Shown: piece after piece, positions 26,689-34,437 of the stretch | Layout of the letters: every line of letters starts with the position of its first letter | Numbering within the stretch: position 1 is the stretch's first letter | Origin: Rhodococcus phenolicus | Lineage (GTDB): Bacteria > Actinomycetota > Actinomycetes > Mycobacteriales > Mycobacteriaceae | Reading direction: 5' to 3' | Length of the DNA stretch: 64,000 bases | Assembly (NCBI RefSeq): GCF_001646785.1 | Contig: NZ_LRRH01000008.1 | Span: 124,001 to 188,000 of the forward strand | Notes under the pieces: generated by a model | The model's input: the letters and a program-made list of their open reading frames with translations, nothing else | What the model was told of the DNA's origin: nothing | Database searches by the model: none | Made by a program: the position numbers and the translations under genes

Positions 26689-28352
26689 GCGCTTCCACAA
26701 CCACAACATCAGGAACCCGAATGGAACCCGGACCCGACACTCGGGCGGCCGCGCCCCGTGACACGAGATTGACCCTGCAAGGATGGTTCAACCTGATCCT
26801 GGTGATCATGACGCTGCTGGTGGTCACCGGCTCGGTGGTCGGCGCCACCGTCTTCGCCACCAGCGCGCAAGTCACCAACGACCTCATCGACCGCATCATG
26901 CCCGCCAGAGCGGCGGCCTACCAGCTCCAATCGGCGTTGGTGAACCAGGAGACCGGGGTGCGCGGATACGCCCTGACCGGCGATGCCACCTTCCTCGCCC
27001 CCTACCAGGAAGGCCTGCAGGCCGAGCAGCAGAGCGCAGCCCGGATGCGACACCTGCTCGCCGACCACCCCGAACTGCTCGCCGATCTCGACACCGTCGA
27101 ACAGGCGGCACGGGACTGGCAGTCGGTTTTCGCCGACCCCCTCGTCGCCATGCCGGGACGAGCGGCCTTCCCCGACGACCAGCAGTTCTACGACCGGGGC
27201 CGAGACCTGTTCGACCAGGCACGCGTGCACTTCGACCAACAGAATCAGCATCTGACCGAGGTGGTCGACGAGGGCCGCGCCCACATCGACCGCATGCGCA
27301 CCATTCGCAACATCGTCTTCACGGCCCTCGCGACGGTACTGGTTCTCGCGGCAGGGGTGTTCGCCGTGCTCGTCCGTGTCGCGGTGACCAACCCTCTGGC
27401 CCGACTGTCCTCCTCCTCGCGTATGGTCGCAGACGGCGACTTCGACCACCGGGTCGACGCCGGCCGGGGCCCCGCCGACATCCGGTCGCTCGCCACCGAC
27501 ATCGAGGGAATGCGCCGGCGCATCGTCACCGAACTCGATGTGGTCCGCGACCGGCAACGGCAGCTCGAGGACCAAACCCGCCAACTCGATGCCCAGACGG
27601 TGGAACTACGCCGATCGAACGCCGATCTCGAACAGTTCGCCTATGTCGCCTCCCACGACCTGCAAGAGCCGCTGCGCAAGGTGGCCTCGTTCTGCCAGTT
27701 GCTCGAAAAACGCTACGGGGACGCGCTCGACGACCGCGGCCGCCAGTACATCGAGTTCGCCGTCGATGGTGCCCGCCGGATGCAGACACTGATCAACGAC
27801 CTACTGGCGTTCTCCCGTGTCGGACGGGTCGGGAGCGGCTTCGAGAAGATCGCGCTGGACAGGCCACTGGACAAGGCCGTGGCCAATCTCGGGTCCGTCA
27901 TCGAGGACACCGGTGCCCTCATCGACCGGCCCGATCATCTACCGGAGATCGACGGCGACCCCACGCTGCTGACGATGCTCTGGCAGAACCTCATCGGAAA
28001 CGCCCTCAAGTTCACCCGCCCCGACACCACACCGAAAGTCACCATCACCGCCGAGCAATCCGACGGAATGTGGCGGGTGTGCGTCCAGGACAACGGCATC
28101 GGCGTGCCCGAAGAGTTCGCCGAGAAGATCTTCGTCATCTTCCAGCGCCTGCACGCCCGCGAGGAATATTCCGGAACCGGGATCGGACTGGCGCTGTGCA
28201 AGAAGATCGTCGAGTACCACGGCGGGACCATCGCGCTCGACACCACCTCCTACATCGGTGCCCGTTTCTGCTTGACCCTGCCGGTCGCCGGTGAGGACCC
28301 CATCGCCACCGACCCCGTCGCCACCGTCACTACCGAAGGAACCCGCCCATGA
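26685..28352 (+). CDS. Membrane sensor histidine kinase (CHASE3-HAMP-HisKA-HATPase)
   Basis: 555 residues. Two membrane helices (about 35-58 and 208-231) enclose a CHASE3-type sensor of ~150 residues (NDLIDRIMPARAAAYQLQSALVNQETGVRGYALTGD). A HAMP domain and a coiled segment (about 282-315) follow. HisKA carries His324 in YVASHDLQEPLRKVASF, the phytochrome/Cph1-type dimerisation helix. HATPase_c has the N box NLIGNALKF, G1 DNGIGV and G2 GTGIGLALCKKIV. Coupled by ATGA overlaps to the phosphatase-receiver before it and the single receiver after it, so it probably phosphorylates one or both. The signal is unknown. Confidence 0.93.
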   Translation: MSASTTTTSGTRMEPGPDTRAAAPRDTRLTLQGWFNLILVIMTLLVVTGSVVGATVFATSAQVTNDLIDRIMPARAAAYQLQSALVNQETGVRGYALTGDATFLAPYQEGLQAEQQSAARMRHLLADHPELLADLDTVEQAARDWQSVFADPLVAMPGRAAFPDDQQFYDRGRDLFDQARVHFDQQNQHLTEVVDEGRAHIDRMRTIRNIVFTALATVLVLAAGVFAVLVRVAVTNPLARLSSSSRMVADGDFDHRVDAGRGPADIRSLATDIEGMRRRIVTELDVVRDRQRQLEDQTRQLDAQTVELRRSNADLEQFAYVASHDLQEPLRKVASFCQLLEKRYGDALDDRGRQYIEFAVDGARRMQTLINDLLAFSRVGRVGSGFEKIALDRPLDKAVANLGSVIEDTGALIDRPDHLPEIDGDPTLLTMLWQNLIGNALKFTRPDTTPKVTITAEQSDGMWRVCVQDNGIGVPEEFAEKIFVIFQRLHAREEYSGTGIGLALCKKIVEYHGGTIALDTTSYIGARFCLTLPVAGEDPIATDPVATVTTEGTRP

Positions 28353-28789
28353 ACCCCCTCGCCCACGCCATCGACGTCCTGCTCGTGGAGGACGATCCTG
28401 GTGATGTCCTGATGACCCAGGAAGCCTTCGAGTTCAACAAGGTCGGCAACACCTTGCACGTGGTCCGCGACGGGGAGCAGGCACTGGATTTTCTGTATCG
28501 GCGAGGCGAATTCACCGACGCCATCCGTCCCGACCTGATCCTGCTCGATCTGAACCTGCCCAAGTACGACGGACGGCAGGTTCTCGAGAAGATCAAGTCC
28601 GATCCGGATCTGGCCGACATTCCGGTGGTCATCCTCACCACCTCGGCCGCCGAGGAGGACATCCTGCGCAGTTACAAGCTCCACGCCAACGCCTACGTCA
28701 CCAAACCGGTCGATCTGGACCAGTTCATCGCCGCTGTCCGCCAGATCGACAACTTCTTCGTCCAAGTGGTGCGCCTTCCCGGGCGCTGA
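28349..28789 (+). CDS. Single-domain response regulator, Rcp1-like
   Basis: 146 residues, receiver only. Acidic pocket VEDDPGD, phospho-acceptor Asp67 in LLDLNLPKYDG, Thr in VILTTSAAEED, Lys in AYVTKPVDLDQF. The insert DFLYRRGEFTDAIRPD is typical of Rcp1-type receivers that pair with phytochrome-like kinases. ATG overlaps the kinase stop. With no output domain it may act as a phosphate sink or by protein contact. Confidence 0.92.
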   Translation: MNPLAHAIDVLLVEDDPGDVLMTQEAFEFNKVGNTLHVVRDGEQALDFLYRRGEFTDAIRPDLILLDLNLPKYDGRQVLEKIKSDPDLADIPVVILTTSAAEEDILRSYKLHANAYVTKPVDLDQFIAAVRQIDNFFVQVVRLPGR

Positions 28790-28918
28790 GATCGGATGCC
28801 CCCGAACGCGCCGTCGGTGGAACCGCATCTCGGCCAGCGTCCTGGCAAGCAGGCGGGAGATATGCACCGGGGAGGCTCCGATTTTGAGAGACGTTGCGCA
28901 TCCCGGATCAAACTGACG

Positions 28919-29398
28919 TCATCGGTCGGGCAGCCACGTGGCGGACCCGAAGTTCCAGCGCAGTCGAATCTCGGTGCCTCCTCCGGTCAGTGACGAGATC
29001 TCGAAATCGTCGCTGCAGGCACGCATCAACGGCAGGCCGCGACCACGTCGGCTGCGACTGGTGTCCGGCGGCGGCTTCCATGCCCCGTGATCGACGATCG
29101 CGACGGTCAGGACACCGTCGTCGGCGAGCGCCTCGGCGAGCAGATCGAACGTCCCCGCCTGCCCCGGCGGATACGCGTGTTCGACGACGTTGGCCAGCGC
29201 CTCGTAGGTCGCGAGCGAAACATTGGTGACTGTTTCCTCGGGAAGCCCGATGGCATGGGTGAACTGGGTCAGCTGGGTGCGGATGGTGCCGAGTACGTGC
29301 ATGTCGGCCGGGGCCGCGTCGAGTGTGAGGCGGTGGCAGGTGTGATCTTTCGTGGTGTTCACGGTCAACGGCGTCGTAGTCTGTCGTTCTTCGCTCAT
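28919..29398 (-). CDS. Anti-sigma factor/RsbW-like serine kinase
   Basis: 159 residues with an HATPase_c_2 (RsbW/SpoIIAB) fold: EETVTNVSLATYEALANVVEHAYP (N box with Glu and Asn), VAIVDHGAWKPP (G1) and RGRGLPLMRACSDDFEI (G2). It would bind a sigma factor and phosphorylate the STAS partner. ATG overlaps the STAS gene stop (ATGA), so the two are made together, as in rsbV-rsbW pairs. It runs toward the phosphatase/kinase operon. No sigma factor gene is next to it. Confidence 0.88.
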   Translation of the reverse strand: MSEERQTTTPLTVNTTKDHTCHRLTLDAAPADMHVLGTIRTQLTQFTHAIGLPEETVTNVSLATYEALANVVEHAYPPGQAGTFDLLAEALADDGVLTVAIVDHGAWKPPPDTSRSRRGRGLPLMRACSDDFEISSLTGGGTEIRLRWNFGSATWLPDR

Positions 29399-29799
29399 AC
29401 CGTCGACAGAGCCGCTTCGACGGTCGGGTGGATCTCGAGTGCCTCGCTCAGTCCCACCAGCCTCATGGGGCGGACGGTGACCGGCCCCTCGGCAACGATC
29501 AGAAACCGGCAACGACCTTCGAGGTCCTCGGCGGTGCGCATCAACACCGCCAGTGCCGCCGAGGACAGGAACTGAACCCCGAGCAGATCGACCAGCACAG
29601 TGCAGGTCCGGTGCTGTTCGGTCAGATCGAGGATCTTGTGTTCGAATGCCAGGGCGGTGACCACGTCGATGTCGCCGGATGCACGCAGCATGGCCACTTT
29701 GTCGGTCACCTCGATTCCGATCCTCAGGTGGGAACCGGACGCTTGCGTGGTCGTGCACTCGCGATCCACCACTGCCGGCTGCACGTGTAGTACGCCCAC
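29395..29799 (-). CDS. STAS-domain anti-anti-sigma factor (RsbV/SpoIIAA type)
   Basis: 134 residues. The STAS core is LRIGIEVTDKVAMLRASGDIDVVTALAFEHKIL followed by VLVDLLGVQFLSSAALAVLMRT; the Ser pair in FLSSAA is the expected phosphorylation site. The start was set at GTG 29799 because AGGGAG lies 7 bases upstream and the more upstream frame is not protein-like. First gene of the STAS-kinase pair. Its likely opponents are the RsbW-like kinase downstream and the PP2C phosphatase at 25480. Confidence 0.87.
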   Translation of the reverse strand: MGVLHVQPAVVDRECTTTQASGSHLRIGIEVTDKVAMLRASGDIDVVTALAFEHKILDLTEQHRTCTVLVDLLGVQFLSSAALAVLMRTAEDLEGRCRFLIVAEGPVTVRPMRLVGLSEALEIHPTVEAALSTV

Positions 29800-30153
29800 C
29801 TCATCGCTCCCTCTGCTGTATACCGCCAGGCTCCACGACCGTGTACGGCTGTGCCCCTCGCTACGGAAAATCCCCGCCGCGCTCGTGATCTGCGCCATCA
29901 CCCGGCAGGTGTGCCGACTGCCCCGGTGCTGTCTTCACCTGCCCGCGGACAGGTCCTGATACCCCTACCCGCACCCGGACATACCTGCGGTCCGGCACCG
30001 GGTCTGCGCGGTTGGCTTCTCGCCGACGGCCCGCATGGACCCGGCTCGCCCCGTTGTGGCTCCGACAGGTGTAGATCGGGCCCTCCAGGTGTATTCAGCT
30101 GCTCACACACACGAGACAGTCCCATCGTGCCGAACCGAACCGGAGGCAGAGCC
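29800..30153. other. Divergent promoter region between the STAS and whiB-like genes
   Basis: 354 bases without a convincing gene. It must hold promoters in both directions. Ribosome sites are visible at each edge (AGGGAG for the leftward gene, CGGAGG for the rightward one). No strong operator palindrome was noticed. Confidence 0.5.
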
Positions 30154-30468
30154 ATGAGCGAGAAGATCCGGCGCCGCGCCCGAACCAGTCCCTGTGCACC
30201 CCGCCCCGAGCTGCGGCCGATCGGCACCGAATGGGAATGGCAACTCGGCGCCGCATGCCGCGGAGCAGACTCGGATGTGTTCTTCGCACCCCACAACGAA
30301 CGCGGACGTGCCCGCCGACAGCGCGAAGCCCAGGCAAAGAGGGTGTGCATGCAGTGCCCGGTCCGGACGCGATGCCTGCAACACGCGTACGCGGTCGATG
30401 AACCGTTCGGCGTGTGGGGAGGACTGTCGGCCAGTGAGCGCCGCGCCCTGCCGGCCGACTCCGCGTGA
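30154..30468 (+). CDS. WhiB-family iron-sulphur transcription regulator
   Basis: 104 residues. Four cluster-binding cysteines: Cys35 (AACRG), Cys65, Cys68 and Cys74 (CMQCPVRTRC). The family turn GVWGGLSASERR (86-97) follows. The N-terminus is basic. WhiB proteins are redox- or NO-sensitive partners of the primary sigma factor. The ATG has CGGAGG 7 bases upstream. The closest named WhiB class cannot be told from sequence alone. Its neighbourhood of sigma-control proteins suggests a stress role. Confidence 0.9.
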   Translation: MSEKIRRRARTSPCAPRPELRPIGTEWEWQLGAACRGADSDVFFAPHNERGRARRQREAQAKRVCMQCPVRTRCLQHAYAVDEPFGVWGGLSASERRALPADSA

Positions 30469-30583
30469 GCCTGCAGGGAACAGCCTCAGGTATGGGTGGG
30501 CTCGTGCCGGGGAATTTTCGCTCCGCTACCTCGAGGCATCCGCGGTAAACCGAGGCCCGAGTGCTTCGACCGAGAGGACTCCG

Positions 30584-30889
30584 ATGCAGGCCGACCCCCG
30601 CCGCCCCACCGATGCGGACGCCACCTGGCAGAAAACCACGGATCACGCGGCGGCGACCGGTGATTCCCCGGCATCGCGGTCGGCTGCGGTGGTGCACGCC
30701 GGATTGGTACGGATGGCCGGATGGCTCACCGATCGCGCCCTGCGGTTCCCCGTATGCCTGGCCCTGGGCGGGACGGTCGCCACCGGTCTGCCCACCACCT
30801 TTCTGACCCAATCCGGCTCACTCGGGACCCTGGTCGCGCTGGGCACCACCGGATGTATCGGGGCGGCGGTCGCCATGATCGGAACATGA
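30584..30889 (+). CDS. Small membrane protein
   Basis: 101 residues. A polar N-terminal ~45 residues is followed by two hydrophobic segments (about 50-72 and 78-100: LALGGTVATGLPTTFL, LGTLVALGTTGCIGAAVAMI). GAGAGGA lies 8 bases before the ATG. No family recognised. It lies downstream of the WhiB gene in the same direction with a 115-base gap. Confidence 0.6.
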   Translation: MQADPRRPTDADATWQKTTDHAAATGDSPASRSAAVVHAGLVRMAGWLTDRALRFPVCLALGGTVATGLPTTFLTQSGSLGTLVALGTTGCIGAAVAMIGT

Positions 30890-31080
30890 CCCCGGCGCGG
30901 GCACGATTTCGTCGAGTTCGACGGTGGCCCACGATGTCCGACGATCACCGAGGTCTCGGCGCTCGTGCTCCTCGGCCGTCACCGCCGGGCGGCATCGCGG
31001 ATCCCGGCGCCGCGACAACAGGTGCCGGCGGACCGGCGAAAGCACCTCCACGGGACCCTGGCCGAGTAGGTTCATCCGCC

Positions 31081-32388
31081 ATGAGGTGTACGCATGCCGC
31101 GTGCTGGTCCGCCCGCTCGCTGCGACATACCGCCTATGCCGCCGCGGCCGCCCTCGTGCTGTCCGCCGCAGCGCTGACCTCGGCGGGCACCGCCACCGCC
31201 GAACCGGTTGCCCAGCTCCCGCTGCCGGCCGTCGACCCGTTCTACCACTACGACCGGCCGCTCGACGACGTGGCACCGGGGGCGATTCTGCGCACCCGTC
31301 AGGTGCCGTACGGGTTCCACGATCTGGCCACGCCGCTGACCGGCACCCAGGTGCTGTATCGCACCACCGACCAACAGGGCCGGCCGATGACCACGGTCGC
31401 CACGATCCTGCGTCCGCTCACCCCGGGAGCGGAAAAATTGGTGTCGTACCACATGGCCTACGACGCCCTCGGGTCCGAATGCGACCCCTCCTACACCCTC
31501 ACCGGCAACGGAAGCTACAGCCGGGCCGGCACTCTCGAACAGGGCGTGATCAGCGGGTATCTGGCCGCAGGATACGCCGTGGTGGTCCCGAACTACGAAG
31601 GGCCCGATCTGGCGTGGACTGTCGGACGCCAATCCGCCTATGCCGCCCTCGACGCGATCCGCGCCGCCGAGGACGTCCTCGACTTCTCCCCCGCCACCCC
31701 GGTCGGGTTGGCCGGCTACTCCGGAGGATCGGTGCCCACCCAACGGGGCGCGGAAATCGCCCCCGACTACGCGCCGGAGCTCAACATCATCGGGGCCGCA
31801 GCAGGCGGCGTGCCGGTGCATCTGGCCCACAACCTGCCCTACATCAGCGGCAGCACCCACTGGGCCGGAGTCATTCCCGCCCTGATCGTCGCCTACCAGC
31901 GTGCCTACGGCTTCGACACCGACCCATTCCTCTCCGACCGCGGCCGCCAGATCCTGTCCACCGTCGATTCCCGGTGCATCATCGACTTCGCCGCCAAATA
32001 TCCCGGCCTGACCGACGCCGAGATGGTCCGCGCCCCCTACACCTCACTGCTCGATGTCCCCGCGATCGTCGCAGCGATCAACGACAACATCATGGGCACC
32101 GGCGGCACACCCCGGGTTCCGATGCTGCTCGGTGTCGGCGATGCGGACGGCACCGGTGACGATGTGATGGTCACCGCCGACGTCGAGGGCCTGGCACGCG
32201 AATATTGCGATCGCGCGGTGGCGGTGACCTACGCCCGATACGACCGGCTCTCCCACGCCGATGCGTTCGTCCCATTCCAGGCCCAGGCGGCGCAGTTCTT
32301 CACCGACCGGTTCGCCGGCGCAGCACCCACCGACAACTGCGCTGTCGTCGGCACCGGCAATTCCCTTGCCCCCGTTCCTGTGCCGTGA
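31081..32388 (+). CDS. Secreted lipase (LIP family triacylglycerol lipase)
   Basis: 435 residues. Sec signal peptide with an Arg/His-rich start, a long Ala-rich core and ATAEP. The mature part is of the secretory-lipase type: FYHYDRPLDDVAPGAILRTR at the N-terminus, YAVVVPNYEGPD, nucleophile GLAGYSGGSVPTQ, acid region LLGVGDADGTGDD, and His in DRLSHADAF. Paired Cys suggest disulphides. It hydrolyses lipid esters outside the cell and could release fatty acids or sterol esters as growth substrate. The next hydrolase gene starts 11 bases after its stop, with AAGGAG in between, so the two form an operon. Confidence 0.9.
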   Translation: MRCTHAACWSARSLRHTAYAAAAALVLSAAALTSAGTATAEPVAQLPLPAVDPFYHYDRPLDDVAPGAILRTRQVPYGFHDLATPLTGTQVLYRTTDQQGRPMTTVATILRPLTPGAEKLVSYHMAYDALGSECDPSYTLTGNGSYSRAGTLEQGVISGYLAAGYAVVVPNYEGPDLAWTVGRQSAYAALDAIRAAEDVLDFSPATPVGLAGYSGGSVPTQRGAEIAPDYAPELNIIGAAAGGVPVHLAHNLPYISGSTHWAGVIPALIVAYQRAYGFDTDPFLSDRGRQILSTVDSRCIIDFAAKYPGLTDAEMVRAPYTSLLDVPAIVAAINDNIMGTGGTPRVPMLLGVGDADGTGDDVMVTADVEGLAREYCDRAVAVTYARYDRLSHADAFVPFQAQAAQFFTDRFAGAAPTDNCAVVGTGNSLAPVPVP

Positions 32389-32399
32389 AGGAGCCGATG

Positions 32400-33644
32400 A
32401 TGCCCGAATTCCCGACCGTCGCGGCCCACCTGCATCGGGTGTTCAGCACCGGTTTCTACCCCAGTGCCGACTTCGACTACCAGGTGCGCGGTCTGCTCGG
32501 GTCCGTCGCCTACGGAGGCGCCGAAACCGGCGAGATCCTGGCCACGATCGACCGTGTGGCCGACAACGACCACGAGCACTGGTTCCGGGCGTGGAGCGAG
32601 ACCGCCGACCGCATCCACGCCGAGGCCGAAACCGCCAGCGCCGCCGGGCACATGGTCACCGCCGCACAGAAATACCTGCGGGCGGCCAACTATTTCGCGG
32701 TCGCGGTCGACGCGGTCAGCGGTCTCGGTGACGACACCGCCCTGCTGTTCGCGTTCCGCTCGCACCGCTCCTGCTGGGACGCCTTCGTCGACACCACCGA
32801 CCGGATCGTCGAACGAGTACAGATCCCATACGAGACAACCGCGCTGCCCGGCTACTTCTTCGCACCCTCCTGGGAAGCAGCGGCCCGGCCGACACTGGTC
32901 ATGGTCAACGGCAGCGACGGGGCGATCAGCACCCTCTGGAGTTCGGGAGCGGCCGGAGCTCTGGCCCGCGGCTACAACGTGCTGGTCTTCGACGGCCCGG
33001 GGCAGCAATCGATGCTGTTCGAACGCGGTATCGGGTTCCGCCCCGACTGGGAGGCCGTGCTCACCCCGGTGGTCGATTTTCTCCTGGTCCGGTCCGATGT
33101 CGATGCCGACCGGCTCGCGCTGTACGGGATCAGTCAAGGTGGCTTCTGGATTGCACGGGCGTTGACGCGCGAGCACCGGTTCGCCGCCGCGATCGCCGAC
33201 CCCGGCGTCGTCGAGGTTGCCTCCTCGTGGGCGGCGAACATTCCCGGCAGCCTGATGAAACTGTTCCGCGCCGGCAAGAAGGATTCGTTCGATCGGGAAA
33301 TGGCGCTGGGCATGAAGTTCTCCCCGAAAACAGCCCGGACGTGGCGCTTCCGGGCCCGCCCGTACCGGCAGGAGGGATACTTCGACACCCTCACCGAGGT
33401 GCACCGGTATGTCCTGTCGGAGGCCGATCTTCGCTCCATCACCACACCGCTGTTGCTCACCGATCCCGAGGACGAGCAGTTCTGGCCAGGTCAGTCCCGA
33501 CGGCTGGCCGATCACGCCGGTCCGGCGGCCACGCTCGCCGATTTCACCGCGGCCGAAGGCGCGAACTTCCACTGCCAGCCGCTGGCGCGGCAGTTGACCG
33601 ACGAGCGCATGTTCGACTGGCTCGACGAGTGCCTCGCCAGGTGA
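32400..33644 (+). CDS. Cytoplasmic alpha/beta hydrolase (FrsA/pseudooxynicotine-hydrolase-like)
   Basis: 414 residues without a signal peptide. The N-terminal ~140 residues form a helical cap (WFRAWSETADRIHAEAET, KYLRAANYFAVAVDA). The catalytic domain has VMVNGSDGAIS, FDGPGQQ, nucleophile YGISQGGFWIAR, acid DPEDEQF, and a late His in GANFHCQPLA. The group includes C-C bond and ester hydrolases. Of two adjacent ATGs the second (32400) has the better distance (6 bases) to AAGGAG. It is read with the secreted lipase and may process its product. Confidence 0.85.
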   Translation: MPEFPTVAAHLHRVFSTGFYPSADFDYQVRGLLGSVAYGGAETGEILATIDRVADNDHEHWFRAWSETADRIHAEAETASAAGHMVTAAQKYLRAANYFAVAVDAVSGLGDDTALLFAFRSHRSCWDAFVDTTDRIVERVQIPYETTALPGYFFAPSWEAAARPTLVMVNGSDGAISTLWSSGAAGALARGYNVLVFDGPGQQSMLFERGIGFRPDWEAVLTPVVDFLLVRSDVDADRLALYGISQGGFWIARALTREHRFAAAIADPGVVEVASSWAANIPGSLMKLFRAGKKDSFDREMALGMKFSPKTARTWRFRARPYRQEGYFDTLTEVHRYVLSEADLRSITTPLLLTDPEDEQFWPGQSRRLADHAGPAATLADFTAAEGANFHCQPLARQLTDERMFDWLDECLAR

Positions 33645-33893
33645 GCTCGAACGTCGCAGCCGTGATGCCACCGTCCCGGACACCGACATCTCCACACTGC
33701 GCAGCGATCGACCCTGAGCCCTCCACAACCTCGGGTCGGACGACCGGGCCACCGGCACGCCGCGTCGGAGCACTCGCGTCCACTGGTCACACCCACCCTG
33801 CCTACAGACAAGCCCGCCGGTGTGAGACCGGGGAGAACCCGAATCGCCGTCCGGCGGGATCGGAGTCGACGCTCGTGGCGAACCGTTCATCGT

Positions 33894-34070
33894 TCAAGCG
33901 TGCTGTGAGGTCAAGTCCTCGATGGGAGCTGAGGCAGCGTTGGTCTTGACCCGACGCAATCCCGTTCTGAGTCGCTGCCTTCGAGGTGTAACCCTCACTG
34001 GCCGCGATGATCTCGCCGTTGGCTGCTTTCAGCCGAAAGCGGAATTCCCCGCTGGTGTCTTTGAACCCGT
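33894..34070 (-). pseudogene. Frameshifted DUF1508 (YegP-like) gene
   Basis: The minus strand reads FKDTSGEFRFRLKAANGEII and ASEGYTSKAATQNGIAS, a textbook DUF1508 domain, at about 33949-34068. It then shifts frame by one base: skipping one G at TCGGGTC gives VKTNAASAPIEDLTSQHA and a stop at 33894-33896, which is the expected family ending. No start codon with the usual N-terminus is found. Either a decayed gene with a +1 insertion or a sequencing slip in a GGG run; the missing start favours decay. Confidence 0.7.
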
Positions 34071-34437
34071 CGATCTGTTCGGCACAGGTCCTCCGACCGC
34101 ACTCGGTGGACAGGCAGCGGTACGTCGACGGAATCGGGTTCAGGTGCCGTTGACAAACCCAACTGCGCACCGCAGTTACGCGGCCAGCGCAGGTCGGACG
34201 CAACCCATCGCCTTGGACAGATTCGGCGAGAACATCGTGACCGATTGCCGGGGTCGAACACGCACGCGTGCAAGCCTGTGGACGGCGGATGCACCGCGAT
34301 GTGACGAGGCGGTGCCCGGTGCGGTCGCGGTTGATTTCACCTGGGGCGGGTGATGCCCGGGGACTGCCGAATCAGCAGACTGGCGTCGTCGCTGGAAACA
34401 GCGGTGCACCACACCCATCTCTGCAAGGAGCGCACCG
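34071..34437. other. Gene-free region before the sulfatase
   Basis: About 370 bases with no coding sequence that can be supported; the preceding 33645-33893 is also empty. The right end holds AAGGAG, the ribosome site of the next gene. A promoter for that gene should lie here but no clear TAnnnT element was identified. Confidence 0.4.

Noticed and set aside
33922-34353. 143-codon plus-strand frame before the sulfatase
   Set aside because: It lies over the frameshifted DUF1508 domain on the other strand and has no protein-like pattern.
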